Source of the DNA: Robiginitomaculum sp.
GTDB lineage: Bacteria; Pseudomonadota; Alphaproteobacteria; Caulobacterales; Maricaulaceae
Assembly: GCA_002733905.1 (NCBI GenBank)
Contig: NVXK01000015.1
Coordinates: forward strand, 1-54,683
DNA length: 54,683 nucleotides
Direction of reading: 5' to 3'
Of the stretch, positions 10,440 to 19,633 are shown piece by piece. Position numbers and translations under genes: made by a program. How positions within the stretch are numbered: position 1 is the first letter of the stretch; every line of letters begins with the position of its first letter. The notes beneath the pieces were generated by a model that saw only the letters and a program-made list of their open reading frames with translations, was not told where the DNA came from and ran no database searches.

Positions 10440-13274
10440 ATGAGTAGTTTAAAGACAATCAAAGTACGCGGTGCGCGCACCCATAATTTGAAAAATATTG
10501 ATGTGGATTTACCGCGTGATAAATTGATTGTCATTACGGGGCTTTCTGGGTCAGGAAAATCATCGCTTGCCTTTGATACAATCTATGCCGAGGGGCAGCG
10601 CCGTTATGTAGAGAGCCTATCGGCCTATGCGCGTCAATTCCTAGAGCTACAACAGAAACCAGATGTAGATTCTATTGAGGGTCTTTCGCCTGCCATTTCC
10701 ATTGAACAAAAAACGACTTCGAAAAACCCGCGCTCTACCGTTGGGACTGTCACCGAGATTTACGATTATATGCGTCTACTTTGGGCGCGTGTGGGTGTGC
10801 CCTATTCGCCTGCGACAGGCCTACCAATTGAGAGCCAATCGGTAGCACAAATGGTTGACCGTGTAATGGCACTTGAGGCGGGAACAAAGCTTTACATCCT
10901 CGCGCCGATTGTGCGTGGCCGCAAAGGTGAGTACCGCAAAGAATTTGCCGACTTTATGAAACAGGGGTTTCAACGCGCCAAAATTGACGGAGAATTTGTG
11001 CGTATCGAAGATACCCCTGCTCTCGATAAGAAATACAAACATGACATTGATGTGGTCGTCGACCGTATCGTTGTGCGCGAAGGTTTGGAAACACGCCTCG
11101 CGGATAGTTTCGAAACGGCGCTTCGTCTTGCTGATGGTTTAGCTGTGGCTGAATATGCAGACGGCGGCGAACGTATCATATTCTCGGAACGGTTTGCTTG
11201 CCCTGTCTCGGGTTTTACGATTTCAGAAATAGAACCGCGTCTATTCTCGTTCAATAACCCCCATGGGGCGTGTCCGAAGTGTGACGGGCTTGGTGTGGAA
11301 TTGAAATTTGACCCAAATTTGGTTGTCTCTGACACAGGCCTTACCCTCGGCACGGGTGCAATTGCGCCTTGGTCCAAAACGCCGAGCCGCCTTTACCGCC
11401 AGACGCTGGAAGCGATAGCCAATCATTATAAATTCAAACTTGATGTGCCGTGGAAAAAACTCAGCAAGAAACATCAAGACATTGTTCTGTATGGGACAAA
11501 GGGTGAAAGCATTCAATTTGTCTATTCCGATGAAGGGCGAAAATACGAAACCAAGAAACCGTTTGAAGGGGTTATCCCGAATTTGGAACGTCGTTTTCGC
11601 GATACAGAAAGTAGTTGGTCGCGCGATCATCTTTCTAAGTTCCAATCGAACTCCATGTGCGAAACGTGTGAAGGCAAACGTCTACGTCCAGAAGCTTTGG
11701 CTGTTAAAATCGCAGGCATGGACATTACGGAAACGGGCCGCCTTTCCATCAAACATGCACAAGAGCGGTTCGAGAAACTCGGCACAGAGTTATCGTCTAA
11801 AGACATGGAAATCGCTGAACGTATTTTGAAAGAAATTCATGACAGGCTGACATTTCTCAATGCTGTTGGACTTGATTACCTCACATTGGGGCGCGGTTCT
11901 GGCTCGCTCTCGGGCGGTGAAAGCCAGCGTATTCGCCTTGCGTCCCAGATTGGTTCTGGATTGACGGGGGTTCTTTATGTTCTGGACGAGCCAAGTATTG
12001 GCCTGCATCAACGCGATAATGCGCGCTTGCTTGAGACCCTGCAAAACTTGCGTGATTTGGGCAATACCGTCATCATGGTTGAACATGATGAAGATGCTAT
12101 TTTAACTGCGGACTATGTTGTCGATATGGGGCCACTTGCGGGTATTCACGGCGGCGAAGTAATTGCATGCGGCACGCCTGATAAAATCAAAAAAACAAAG
12201 AAGTCTCTGACGGGGCAATATCTTGTTGGTAAGAAACAAATCAAATCCCCTGCCCGCCGTCGCGAAATCACACCTCATAAAATGTTGAAAGTTCGTGGTG
12301 CGAGTGGAAATAATTTAAAACATATCGACGTAGATTTTCCGCTTGGATTATTTGTTTGTGTTTCAGGCGTTTCAGGCGGCGGCAAATCCACGCTAACGAT
12401 TGAGACCGTCTATAAAGCGGCTGCGCGAAAATTGAATAATGCCAGTACCAATCCTATGCCATATGACAGTATTGAAGGGTTTGAGCATCTCGACAAAGTA
12501 ATCGATATCAACCAATCCCCAATTGGCCGTACCCCCCGTTCCAACCCTGCCACCTATACAGGCGCGTTCACCCCTATTCGGGAATGGTTTGCAGGATTAC
12601 CTGAATCCAAAACACGTGGTTATAAACCCGGGCGGTTCAGCTTTAATGTCAAAGGTGGCCGGTGCGAGTCTTGCCAAGGCGGCGGCATGATTAAAATCGA
12701 AATGCATTTTCTGCCTGATGTCTATGTGGAATGCGAGACCTGTAAGGGTGCGCGCTATAACCGTGAGACACTCGAAATTAAATTCAAAGGCAAATCTATC
12801 GCCGACATTCTTTCGATGAGTATTGATGAGGCTGCAGACTGTTTTAAAGCTGTGCCAAGTATTCGCGATAAAATGGTCACATTGCAACGGGTCGGGCTTG
12901 GCTATCTGAATGTTGGTCAACAGGCGACCACATTATCAGGCGGTGAAGCGCAACGTGTGAAACTGGCCAAAGAACTCGCCAAACGCGCAACAGGCCGCAC
13001 GCTTTATATTTTGGATGAACCAACGACGGGGCTGCATTTCGAAGACGTTAATAAACTCCTCGGCGTCTTACAAGAACTTGTCGAAGGCGGGAATACGATG
13101 ATTGTTATCGAGCATAATCTTGATGTTATCAAAACGGCTGACTGGGTTATTGATCTTGGCCCCGAAGGCGGTGACGGCGGCGGCGAGATTGTCGCCACTG
13201 GTACACCAGAAGATATTGCCAAAGTCAAAGCTAGCTGGACAGGTCATTATTTAAAACCGATGTTGAAGAAGTAA
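10440..13274 (+). CDS. uvrA: Excinuclease ABC subunit UvrA
   Basis: The damage-recognition ATPase of nucleotide excision repair, acting with UvrB. The 944-residue protein has two ABC modules: Walker A GLSGSGKS (34-41) and GVSGGGKST (about 645-653), and two signatures LSGGE ([11 protein letters not shown] and [10 protein letters not shown]). The C-terminal zinc module CESCQGGG...CETCKG is complete. The first zinc module is not: it reads ACPVSGF...[10 protein letters not shown], so one Cys of the first CxxC is missing, a pattern I recall from other alphaproteobacteria. I chose the ATG at 10440 because the family begins with [18 protein letters not shown]; the reading frame is open for 28 more codons upstream with no family support. 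AAGGA lies about 13 bases upstream. No convincing LexA site (GTTC-N7-GTTC) was found in the upstream 270 bases. Confidence 0.96.
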   Translation: MSSLKTIKVRGARTHNLKNIDVDLPRDKLIVITGLSGSGKSSLAFDTIYAEGQRRYVESLSAYARQFLELQQKPDVDSIEGLSPAISIEQKTTSKNPRSTVGTVTEIYDYMRLLWARVGVPYSPATGLPIESQSVAQMVDRVMALEAGTKLYILAPIVRGRKGEYRKEFADFMKQGFQRAKIDGEFVRIEDTPALDKKYKHDIDVVVDRIVVREGLETRLADSFETALRLADGLAVAEYADGGERIIFSERFACPVSGFTISEIEPRLFSFNNPHGACPKCDGLGVELKFDPNLVVSDTGLTLGTGAIAPWSKTPSRLYRQTLEAIANHYKFKLDVPWKKLSKKHQDIVLYGTKGESIQFVYSDEGRKYETKKPFEGVIPNLERRFRDTESSWSRDHLSKFQSNSMCETCEGKRLRPEALAVKIAGMDITETGRLSIKHAQERFEKLGTELSSKDMEIAERILKEIHDRLTFLNAVGLDYLTLGRGSGSLSGGESQRIRLASQIGSGLTGVLYVLDEPSIGLHQRDNARLLETLQNLRDLGNTVIMVEHDEDAILTADYVVDMGPLAGIHGGEVIACGTPDKIKKTKKSLTGQYLVGKKQIKSPARRREITPHKMLKVRGASGNNLKHIDVDFPLGLFVCVSGVSGGGKSTLTIETVYKAAARKLNNASTNPMPYDSIEGFEHLDKVIDINQSPIGRTPRSNPATYTGAFTPIREWFAGLPESKTRGYKPGRFSFNVKGGRCESCQGGGMIKIEMHFLPDVYVECETCKGARYNRETLEIKFKGKSIADILSMSIDEAADCFKAVPSIRDKMVTLQRVGLGYLNVGQQATTLSGGEAQRVKLAKELAKRATGRTLYILDEPTTGLHFEDVNKLLGVLQELVEGGNTMIVIEHNLDVIKTADWVIDLGPEGGDGGGEIVATGTPEDIAKVKASWTGHYLKPMLKK

Positions 13275-13328
13275 TATAGCCAGAACGCAATATAGTTTCA
13301 CATCAGCGCTCCGTATATAATCGCTCTA

Positions 13329-14327
13329 TTAATCAAACACATCAACACCTGAGGTTTCTTGATCGTGTTGCCACCATTGGACAGCGTATATAGCAATACC
13401 GCTTATGGACAACCAACCCATCATTGTGATAATTGCATAGGCCATGCCGCTGATGACAAGTGCAAGCATAGGGCCAGGGCTTTGGAGTTTATCGCCAATT
13501 TGTTCAAATAAAATACGCGGATTTTCTTCGCTTAACCCCATCATTAATAGCATGTAATTCTCTGGTAGAACGAGTGAGAACATCGCGACTTGAATAATGC
13601 TTAAAGCTATATAACTTACGACAGCAATAAAAAGGTAGGCGAGAAATAAACTGCCTGTGCGTTTACGTGTTATATTCCAACCGCCAGTGACTTTCATTTT
13701 GCCTGACTGTGTGCCTAGGGCTGCACTCGGCGCCATACGGATTGAAAAGTGAATCAAATAGACAAACATAGCAATATACATAACGAACAAGACAATGCCG
13801 ATGAGAATAGCAAGCACGACGGAAAGGCTCGCGCCTAAAGCAAAAACAATAGTCACAATTATAAACCCGAGCATCCAAAGCAGCATGACCCCCAACACCA
13901 TGAGGTAGACCATAAACTGTGTCCCCATTGTACGCAGTTCATCACGACCAAATCTCAGGGGAATAAAACCATAATCGATATTTTTAAAAACACGTTTCTG
14001 CAAAGCTGTTTCCGCAGATGCGTAGACCGCCCATGTGCCAATCGTCATGGCCACCATTATTGGTACATATTTGCCAAAGCCTTTATAGGCGCCGAGTATT
14101 GCCTCTGGAGTTTGCCCGTCTTGTTGCGCTATCCATGAAGCCTCAAGCATGACGCCCATCATCTCCATATAAGTTTTCCCGCAGAGCGCAAAGACAAGCA
14201 TTAAAAGAACGGCACTCCACAGCACAAGGCGGATTGTGAAATTACGGCCACCTTGTTGTTTAAATAAAACGGATACGGCCTCTCCAAAATCAAAACTTGA
14301 AGCCTTTATGATATCTGACTTTGCCAC
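13329..14327 (-). CDS. Integral membrane protein of unknown function
   Basis: A 332-residue protein with about six hydrophobic helices, paired around short loops, and a cytosolic N-terminus (xAKSDIIKASSFDFGEAVSVLF). I do not recognise a catalytic motif. The overall look (a soluble 25-residue head, then helices with large hydrophobic content and a short acidic tail) is like uncharacterised alphaproteobacterial inner-membrane proteins. The GTG at 14325-14327 is chosen as start because GGAG sits six bases upstream; the open frame extends further to 14396 but without a binding site. It is divergent from trmFO with a 117-base gap, and it converges on uvrA with a 54-base gap. Role unknown. Confidence 0.75.
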   Translation of the reverse strand: MAKSDIIKASSFDFGEAVSVLFKQQGGRNFTIRLVLWSAVLLMLVFALCGKTYMEMMGVMLEASWIAQQDGQTPEAILGAYKGFGKYVPIMVAMTIGTWAVYASAETALQKRVFKNIDYGFIPLRFGRDELRTMGTQFMVYLMVLGVMLLWMLGFIIVTIVFALGASLSVVLAILIGIVLFVMYIAMFVYLIHFSIRMAPSAALGTQSGKMKVTGGWNITRKRTGSLFLAYLFIAVVSYIALSIIQVAMFSLVLPENYMLLMMGLSEENPRILFEQIGDKLQSPGPMLALVISGMAYAIITMMGWLSISGIAIYAVQWWQHDQETSGVDVFD

Positions 14328-14444
14328 ACGAATCTCCCGAACGAACACCAACTTGAAGATGCAGTTTGCAACCAAGTACCGTAAAAAACAAGTCATACTA
14401 AAATTTTACTTTTCAAACTTGAAAGAGACGACTACATACGCGCT

Positions 14445-15857
14445 ATGACAAATGATAAAACATCCCCTACGACCTCCCTATCTCCTGTTCACGTTATTGG
14501 CGGCGGACTTGCTGGCAGTGAAGCGGCTTGGCAAATTGCCCAAGCAGGCGTGCCGGTAATCCTCCATGAAATGCGTCCAGAGAAAATGACAGCCGCACAT
14601 CAAACTGGCGGCTTTGCAGAACTTGTGTGTTCCAATTCATTTCGGAGTGATGACAAATACGGCAATGCTGTTGGCGTGTTACATGAAGAAATGCGTAAAG
14701 CGGGTTCGTTAATTATGCGCGAGGGGGATACGCATAAGCTCCCTGCGGGCGGCGCTCTTGCTGTTGACCGTAATGTATTTTCGGATGGGGTCACCAAAGC
14801 CCTCAAAGACCATCCATTGATTACAATTGAATACGGCGAAGTAACCGCCTTGCCCCCTACGGAATGGGACAATGTGATTATTGCGACAGGCCCTCTGACA
14901 TCTCCTGCGCTCGCCGAAGCGATTTTGGAAGCGACGGGTGAAGACAGTCTTGCGTTCTTTGACGCGATTGCCCCAATAATTTATAAAGACAGTATCGATT
15001 TTGACAAAGCATGGATGCAATCCCGTTATGACAAAAAAGGCCCTGGTGGTGACGGTGCTGACTATATCAATTGCCCATTGGATAAAGAGCAATACGAAAA
15101 CTTCATCCAAGCCCTCATCGACGCAGATCATACGGAGTTTAAAGATTGGGAAAAGGACACGCCTTATTTTGAAAGCTGCCTCCCTATCGAAGTCATGGCA
15201 TCGCGCGGCATAGAAACTCTACGTTGGGGGCCGATGAAACCTGTTGGCCTAACCAATCCGCATAGCCCAGACATTAAATCACATGCCATCGTGCAGCTAC
15301 GCCAAGACAATGCGCTTGGTACGATTTACAATATGGTCGGTTTTCAGACAAAAATGAAATACAATTCACAGACCGATATTTTACGCGCCATTCCTGGCCT
15401 TGAAAATGCAGTGTTTGCACGTCTTGGCGGCATACACAGGAATACATTTATTAATTCACCTAAACTCCTCAACACACAATTACAGCTCAAAGTTCGCCCT
15501 GCGATACGGTTTGCGGGTCAAATTATGGGTGTTGAAGGCTATGTGGAAAGCGCGGCGCTTGGTTTGATCACTGGTCGTATGGCTGCGGCGCAAGCACTTG
15601 GCAAGGAATATCCAGTTCCACCGCTTACGACCGCAATGGGATCATTGGTAGAGCATGTTACGGGTGGTTATCTTAGCGGCCCGAAAGCAAAGTTTCAGCC
15701 TATGAATGTTAATTTCGGGCTTTTCCCGCCTATTCCTGATCTGGTTTACAAAAGCGAAGATGGCAAACGAATGCGCGGTAAAGACAAAACCCGTTTCAGA
15801 AAACGCCATTTTGCAATACGTGCACTTGAGGATATTGAGGGTTGGGTTAATACCTAA
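14445..15857 (+). CDS. trmFO: Methylenetetrahydrofolate-tRNA-(uracil-5-)-methyltransferase TrmFO
   Basis: A flavin- and folate-dependent enzyme that makes 5-methyluridine at position 54 of the tRNA T loop, using methylenetetrahydrofolate as carbon donor. The 470-residue protein has the FAD-binding dinucleotide motif [11 protein letters not shown] (19-29) after a short N-terminal extension, the LHEMRP segment, and the family stretch [10 protein letters not shown] with the conserved Cys. It is distinguished from GidA/MnmG by the shorter length and by these family stretches. The stop codon overlaps the stop of the convergent GDYXXLXY gene by four bases (CTAA), so transcription from the two sides must meet here. 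Confidence 0.94.
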   Translation: MTNDKTSPTTSLSPVHVIGGGLAGSEAAWQIAQAGVPVILHEMRPEKMTAAHQTGGFAELVCSNSFRSDDKYGNAVGVLHEEMRKAGSLIMREGDTHKLPAGGALAVDRNVFSDGVTKALKDHPLITIEYGEVTALPPTEWDNVIIATGPLTSPALAEAILEATGEDSLAFFDAIAPIIYKDSIDFDKAWMQSRYDKKGPGGDGADYINCPLDKEQYENFIQALIDADHTEFKDWEKDTPYFESCLPIEVMASRGIETLRWGPMKPVGLTNPHSPDIKSHAIVQLRQDNALGTIYNMVGFQTKMKYNSQTDILRAIPGLENAVFARLGGIHRNTFINSPKLLNTQLQLKVRPAIRFAGQIMGVEGYVESAALGLITGRMAAAQALGKEYPVPPLTTAMGSLVEHVTGGYLSGPKAKFQPMNVNFGLFPPIPDLVYKSEDGKRMRGKDKTRFRKRHFAIRALEDIEGWVNT

Positions 15858-16351
15858 TTTGGGGCAGAGAGAGTCACAAACTCTTTATCTGCCAAGCCGA
15901 CCAAAACCATATTCCCTTGCTCAGAGACTTTAAATACACCGTATTTTGCGCCTACATATATTTTTGCGGTCCCTTCTTGGAAGTAATAACGGGCATGTCC
16001 GATGCTTATACGTCTATTTTCGAGAGCGTATTTTATACGTATTTCATTTTTTGACAGTGTCTCTATATTTCCAATGCGCTTAAATTTAGCAACATTATTT
16101 TCATCATAAGCAAAAATAAGAATACCGACGGGATCCATATCTGGAACTTTCACTAAATGGGCCGCATAATCATATGCCAGCGCCATAAAATCACCTTGCA
16201 TGAATGCGCGTGGATCAACGGGTCTTAGTTTCAAGAGTATTGTTGTGCCGTTATCGCGTATTGCATTTGTTTTGGAAATGCCCGCGTTAAACCACCAGAG
16301 ACTTCCGATAAGCGTAGCTAAAATCACCAGTATGCGAATAGCTTTAAGCAT
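15854..16351 (-). CDS. GDYXXLXY-domain protein
   Basis: A 165-residue single-pass membrane protein. A hydrophobic N-terminal segment (about 3-21) is followed by the family signature [10 protein letters not shown] and a beta-rich extracytoplasmic domain. The family is named for this motif and its biochemical function is not established. I start at the ATG at 16349-16351: GGGA lies upstream, and the codon overlaps the end of the DUF2157/DUF4401 gene by 8 bases, implying translational coupling. GDYXXLXY proteins are commonly encoded directly after DUF2157/DUF4401 membrane proteins, so the two likely act as a complex. Confidence 0.85.
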   Translation of the reverse strand: MLKAIRILVILATLIGSLWWFNAGISKTNAIRDNGTTILLKLRPVDPRAFMQGDFMALAYDYAAHLVKVPDMDPVGILIFAYDENNVAKFKRIGNIETLSKNEIRIKYALENRRISIGHARYYFQEGTAKIYVGAKYGVFKVSEQGNMVLVGLADKEFVTLSAPN

Positions 16352-18452
16352 GATTTTTCCCTTTTTTATGTGCAAAGCCATAAGCAAGAAGGAGAAGAAC
16401 ACCTACCCCCATCAACAAGTATGATTTGTAGATAAGTGTCATGCTTAGATCATAATAATACAAAACGATGAATATAATTTGCAGCAAAGCCCCAATGACT
16501 GCCAAGCTCCTTTTCCCTAATATATACCCCGTTAATAAAACCAATAATGCTGCGGCGCCGCCTAATGGCATAAACCCGGCGATAATAAGTAGTAATATGC
16601 AAATATTAAGCGGCGGATTCATACGCGCTGTGTGCAAGCATATTTTATTCAAATACAAAATCGCTATAGCTGTGACACATATACTAATCCCTCCCTCGAC
16701 CCATGCAATTGTAGAAGGATTTCCCGGAATCAATGGAAGTTTTGGTATGTAAAACACGAATGCAGTCAGGCAAGGCGCAAGCAGAAAGGCCGTTCCTGCC
16801 GCATCAAAAACGCGTGATTTTTGGGTTTGCCAAAGGGCTGTTTTTACGGGGTATGTGATGCAAAATAGCCCCAAAACGGAACAGAGTATAAAAAAGCTGG
16901 TAAATGGATATGGCAGATTATAATGAAATGCAGCGTAGACGCATATAGCAGCAATGCCAGATGCCATCACAAACTCTAAAATACGGTCTTTGATGACGAC
17001 CATCGCAATGAAGCTCATCATGACTGCAAATAATATAAAAGCTATTTTACCACGTGAAACCAAGCCAACCCCAAATGTGGCAAGTGCACCACCTCCAAGT
17101 ATGATGGTGCTAAAAAAGTGGCGAGAAAATAACCCATCATTTTTTGCCCGTAACAACACTGCCACGCCAAACACGATAATCCCCATAGCAATCATTGTAT
17201 ATTCATTCTCAAGATTGGAAACTTGAAACAGCAAGGCCGCCATAAACCCCATTGCGAGTATCGACGTTATCATCCCTGCAATGCCCAAAAATAGCTCCAT
17301 ATACCAAGGGTTATGTTCTTCTGCGTGATTATCAATCACGTGCGTAACTTCGCTTTCGGATAGTGCGAATTTTGCGGCGAACTCAGTTATCGTTTTATGG
17401 GTATTCGTTTCCAGAGCCGATGTCTGTTGTTCTGGTTCTACATTCTTCTCAGGCGCGACTTTGAACTTATGTATAAAATATTTAAAACTGCGCGCGAGGC
17501 AATATGTGAGTCCTGCCATAAGCAGAAAACCAAGTAAAAACACGCCTAAAAAATCGCTGATTTCAAGAATTATTCGAAACCCTAATATCGCCACTATCGT
17601 TGCGAAACCACATGCGCCAACAACCAAACAGGCGATGCGTGCAAGTGGTGGTTTTGTCGTTTTTACACGCGCCTGCCAATAAAGATACGATAAGAGCCCT
17701 CCCCCTAACAACACTACGAGAATGGCTAAATATTCTGAGTTTTTACCTATAGCTATCAGTAGTGCCGCGACACAAAATCCGTACATTAGTGTTACGAGAA
17801 ATACGCGAAACCATGCCGCGCGAGACCAGTCTTGCCATTTTCCCTGCACATAGTCATAAATGCAAAGGCATATAAACATACAAAAGGACATGCACATCAA
17901 TGCACCGATAACCGCGACTTCCCCGTGTCTGGGCGCGAGGTTAAACGTTATAAACGAGCAAAGTGCAATGCAAACAATGATAAGCCACAGTGCCCAATGC
18001 GCCACTGAACGCGACACAAATGCTAATGGGAATGCCAATATACCCCAGACAATAAAGGGCGTATAGATTGCGACTGGTGTTTGATAGATTTGGCCAAAGA
18101 CGGCGAGAAACACGCCAATCATAACGGTTAAAGCGATGCCAAAGGCCTGTGCAATGGGCGTATCGAGTTTCAAGATCATCCACATGATAGCGGATATGAT
18201 CATGCCGCCTTGCACCAAACCGAATTTGGTAAATTCGGATAAATCATTCCAATTAAATGCAAAGAAAAATATTATACCTGCGAGAACATGTCCAGCACCA
18301 AAAGCTAACAAAGCGCGTAATGCCCAGGCATGCCAAGCTGTATTATTGCGAAAAAACGCTTGAGCGCGCGTATAATGGCTTTTCGAGAGCACATTATTAT
18401 GTACCAACGCTCTAACATCATCACTCTGTAAGCTATTTTGCAATTCGCCCAT
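16344..18452 (-). CDS. DUF2157/DUF4401 polytopic membrane protein
   Basis: A very hydrophobic protein of 702 residues with about 18-20 predicted transmembrane helices. The N-terminal 60 residues form a soluble head typical of DUF2157 (xxLVHNNVLSKSHYTRAQAFF), followed by a first membrane block. A central soluble loop (about 335-385, with ITEFAAKFALSESEVTHVID) precedes a second membrane block that resembles DUF4401 (from about WYMELFLGIAGMITSILAMGF). This two-block fusion followed by GDYXXLXY is a recurrent operon in proteobacteria with no proven function. The ATG follows GAGGA closely. The upstream intergenic region also contains the divergent nickel-SOD promoter. Confidence 0.85.
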   Translation of the reverse strand: MGELQNSLQSDDVRALVHNNVLSKSHYTRAQAFFRNNTAWHAWALRALLAFGAGHVLAGIIFFFAFNWNDLSEFTKFGLVQGGMIISAIMWMILKLDTPIAQAFGIALTVMIGVFLAVFGQIYQTPVAIYTPFIVWGILAFPLAFVSRSVAHWALWLIIVCIALCSFITFNLAPRHGEVAVIGALMCMSFCMFICLCIYDYVQGKWQDWSRAAWFRVFLVTLMYGFCVAALLIAIGKNSEYLAILVVLLGGGLLSYLYWQARVKTTKPPLARIACLVVGACGFATIVAILGFRIILEISDFLGVFLLGFLLMAGLTYCLARSFKYFIHKFKVAPEKNVEPEQQTSALETNTHKTITEFAAKFALSESEVTHVIDNHAEEHNPWYMELFLGIAGMITSILAMGFMAALLFQVSNLENEYTMIAMGIIVFGVAVLLRAKNDGLFSRHFFSTIILGGGALATFGVGLVSRGKIAFILFAVMMSFIAMVVIKDRILEFVMASGIAAICVYAAFHYNLPYPFTSFFILCSVLGLFCITYPVKTALWQTQKSRVFDAAGTAFLLAPCLTAFVFYIPKLPLIPGNPSTIAWVEGGISICVTAIAILYLNKICLHTARMNPPLNICILLLIIAGFMPLGGAAALLVLLTGYILGKRSLAVIGALLQIIFIVLYYYDLSMTLIYKSYLLMGVGVLLLLAYGFAHKKGKNHA

Positions 18453-18537
18453 TTATCCTCACAATCAAAAATAGCCTAGACAATTACAACGGGCATACAA
18501 GAATAAACATGCGAGTCCGATTCACTTAATATCTACG

Positions 18538-18593
18538 CGCCGAAATACTTGACGCCGAAATACTTGGCATTGTTTCCTGCTTAGGACTATAGT
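18538..18593 (+). promoter_or_regulatory. Promoter of the nickel-SOD operon with a 15-bp direct repeat
   Basis: Two copies of CGCCGAAATACTTG (18538-18551 and 18553-18566, period 15) are followed by a strong sigma70-like promoter: TTGGCA at 18564-18569, an 18-base spacer, and TATAGT at 18588-18593. The second repeat overlaps the -35 hexamer, so a bound regulator would be placed to control transcription. The start codon of the operon lies 34 bases past the -10, with AGGAG at 18616-18620. The identity of a regulator is unknown. Confidence 0.6.
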
Positions 18594-18626
18594 TTGACCA
18601 TTCAATAGATTCTTTAGGAGCGGATT

Positions 18627-18833
18627 ATGAAACTGATTAAATCAATCGCACTTGGTAGTGCAGCAATACTGGCGAGTGCAACACCAGCATTTGCACATAT
18701 AGGCGATCACAATGAAAGTGTAATGGCAAATCTTGGCCATTGGCTCTCAAGCCCTTCACATGCATTATTTGCAGTTATTGGCGGCATTGTTGCAGTTGTC
18801 ATCATTGTTAAAATTTCTAAAAAACGCGCATAG
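18627..18833 (+). CDS. Small HupE/UreJ-like single-span protein of the nickel-SOD operon
   Basis: A 68-residue protein with a signal peptide (1-23, ending TPAFA) and one C-terminal transmembrane helix (about 46-63) with a Lys-rich end. The predicted mature protein starts with histidine (HIGDH), and the middle reads GHWLSSPSHALFAVIGG. The spacing His-x6-His (His38 to His45) and the flanking pattern match the first helix motif HPxxGxDH of HupE/UreJ nickel permeases, whose mature N-terminus also begins near HxGH. Here only that first section exists, far short of the usual 190-200 residues. Its stop overlaps the ribosome site of sodN, and sodN starts 9 bases later. A role in nickel delivery or binding for SodN is inference from motif and context. 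Confidence 0.75.
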   Translation: MKLIKSIALGSAAILASATPAFAHIGDHNESVMANLGHWLSSPSHALFAVIGGIVAVVIIVKISKKRA

Positions 18834-18841
18834 GAGACATT

Positions 18842-19330
18842 ATGTTACATACACTGATTTCAAAACTAGACACTTCCCTCGAAACAGCGTCTGCCCATTG
18901 TGACATTCCCTGCGGTATTTACGACCCTCAGCCAGCGCTTTATCATGCACTGTCAGTTGTACGCCAAATGGATATATTACTGGGTCTGAAAGACAAAGAG
19001 CTCGACGTACATACCTGTATGCAAATCGCACGTAATACTGCGGAAAAAGAAAAACAGGCTGAAAAAGTGAAAGTTGAAATTCGCATTATCTGGGGCGATT
19101 TCATCAAAGGTGACAACCTTAAAAACAACCCACAAGCGCACGATCTTGCTCACGGCATTATGCTAAAAGCAAGTGCATGTAAGCAAGACCTTCACCGTGA
19201 AGACGGCGAAGCTTTGGTTGAGCTTGTGAATGAATTCGCTGAAATGTTTTGGAAAATAAAAGGCGTAAAAACAAAACGTGTAACTGCGCCTTATGCGCCG
19301 GCTCTTGAAGTCGTGTATCCAGACCTTTAG
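18842..19330 (+). CDS. sodN: Nickel superoxide dismutase
   Basis: Ni-SOD converts superoxide to oxygen and hydrogen peroxide. The 162-residue precursor carries an 18-residue N-terminal propeptide (ending ETASA) followed by the nickel hook HCDIPCGIYDP. After cleavage His19 becomes His1, Cys20 and Cys24 become the Cys2 and Cys6 ligands, and Tyr27 becomes the gate residue Tyr9. The remaining part is the four-helix bundle of the family (LSVVRQMD, KEKQAEKVKVEIRIIWGDF, and so on). It is flanked by the HupE-like mini-protein and by the maturation protease gene, which begins four bases after its stop. The propeptide has no export signal, so the enzyme is presumably cytoplasmic. Confidence 0.95.
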   Translation: MLHTLISKLDTSLETASAHCDIPCGIYDPQPALYHALSVVRQMDILLGLKDKELDVHTCMQIARNTAEKEKQAEKVKVEIRIIWGDFIKGDNLKNNPQAHDLAHGIMLKASACKQDLHREDGEALVELVNEFAEMFWKIKGVKTKRVTAPYAPALEVVYPDL

Positions 19331-19334
19331 TCGG

Positions 19335-19631
19335 ATGAAAATTCTCAAAGTTGACGGTGAGAGTATGTCGCCAACTTTGAACGCAGGCGATTATGTTGTC
19401 TGTAAGAACATTAAGCCTCGGTCAATTCGGCCGGGGCTTATTTATATCATCAATCATTCTGATCTTGGGCGGATTATAAAACGCGTACATATAGCTGAGG
19501 ATGGCCAATATATGTTGAGTGGAGATCACCCGAGTTCTACCCCCTCAGCCGTCATGGGGCCCATAAAAAAAGAGCGCATTGTGCAACGCGCTCTTTTTGT
19601 CATTTCTAAATCGGGTCTAAAAAAGCTATAA
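19335..19631 (+). CDS. sodX: Nickel-type superoxide dismutase maturation protease (S26 family)
   Basis: A small signal-peptidase-like enzyme of 98 residues that removes the SodN propeptide to expose the N-terminal nickel-binding histidine. The S26 catalytic serine is Ser10 in GESMSPTL and the general base lysine is Lys49 in GRIIKRV; the GDHPSSTPSA box at about 63-72 is the usual C-terminal motif. There is no transmembrane anchor, in line with a cytoplasmic substrate. The start is the ATG 4 bases after sodN; a longer open frame from 19293 overlaps sodN and is not needed. There is no clear ribosome site, so translation is probably coupled to sodN. The last 22 codons contain a terminator hairpin. 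Confidence 0.93.
   Translation: MKILKVDGESMSPTLNAGDYVVCKNIKPRSIRPGLIYIINHSDLGRIIKRVHIAEDGQYMLSGDHPSSTPSAVMGPIKKERIVQRALFVISKSGLKKL
19567..19598. terminator. Bidirectional terminator inside the sodX 3' end
   Basis: An 11-bp perfect stem (AAAAAGAGCGC / GCGCTCTTTTT) with a 10-base loop and flanking A/T runs lies entirely in coding sequence, ending 33 bases before the sodX stop. Convergent secF ends only 2 bases past sodX, so there is no intergenic space for a terminator. The hairpin has the A-run/T-run symmetry needed to stop transcripts from both sides. Termination here would remove the end of the sodX message, so readthrough or stalling behind ribosomes must matter. Confidence 0.65.
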
Positions 19632-19633
19632 GC

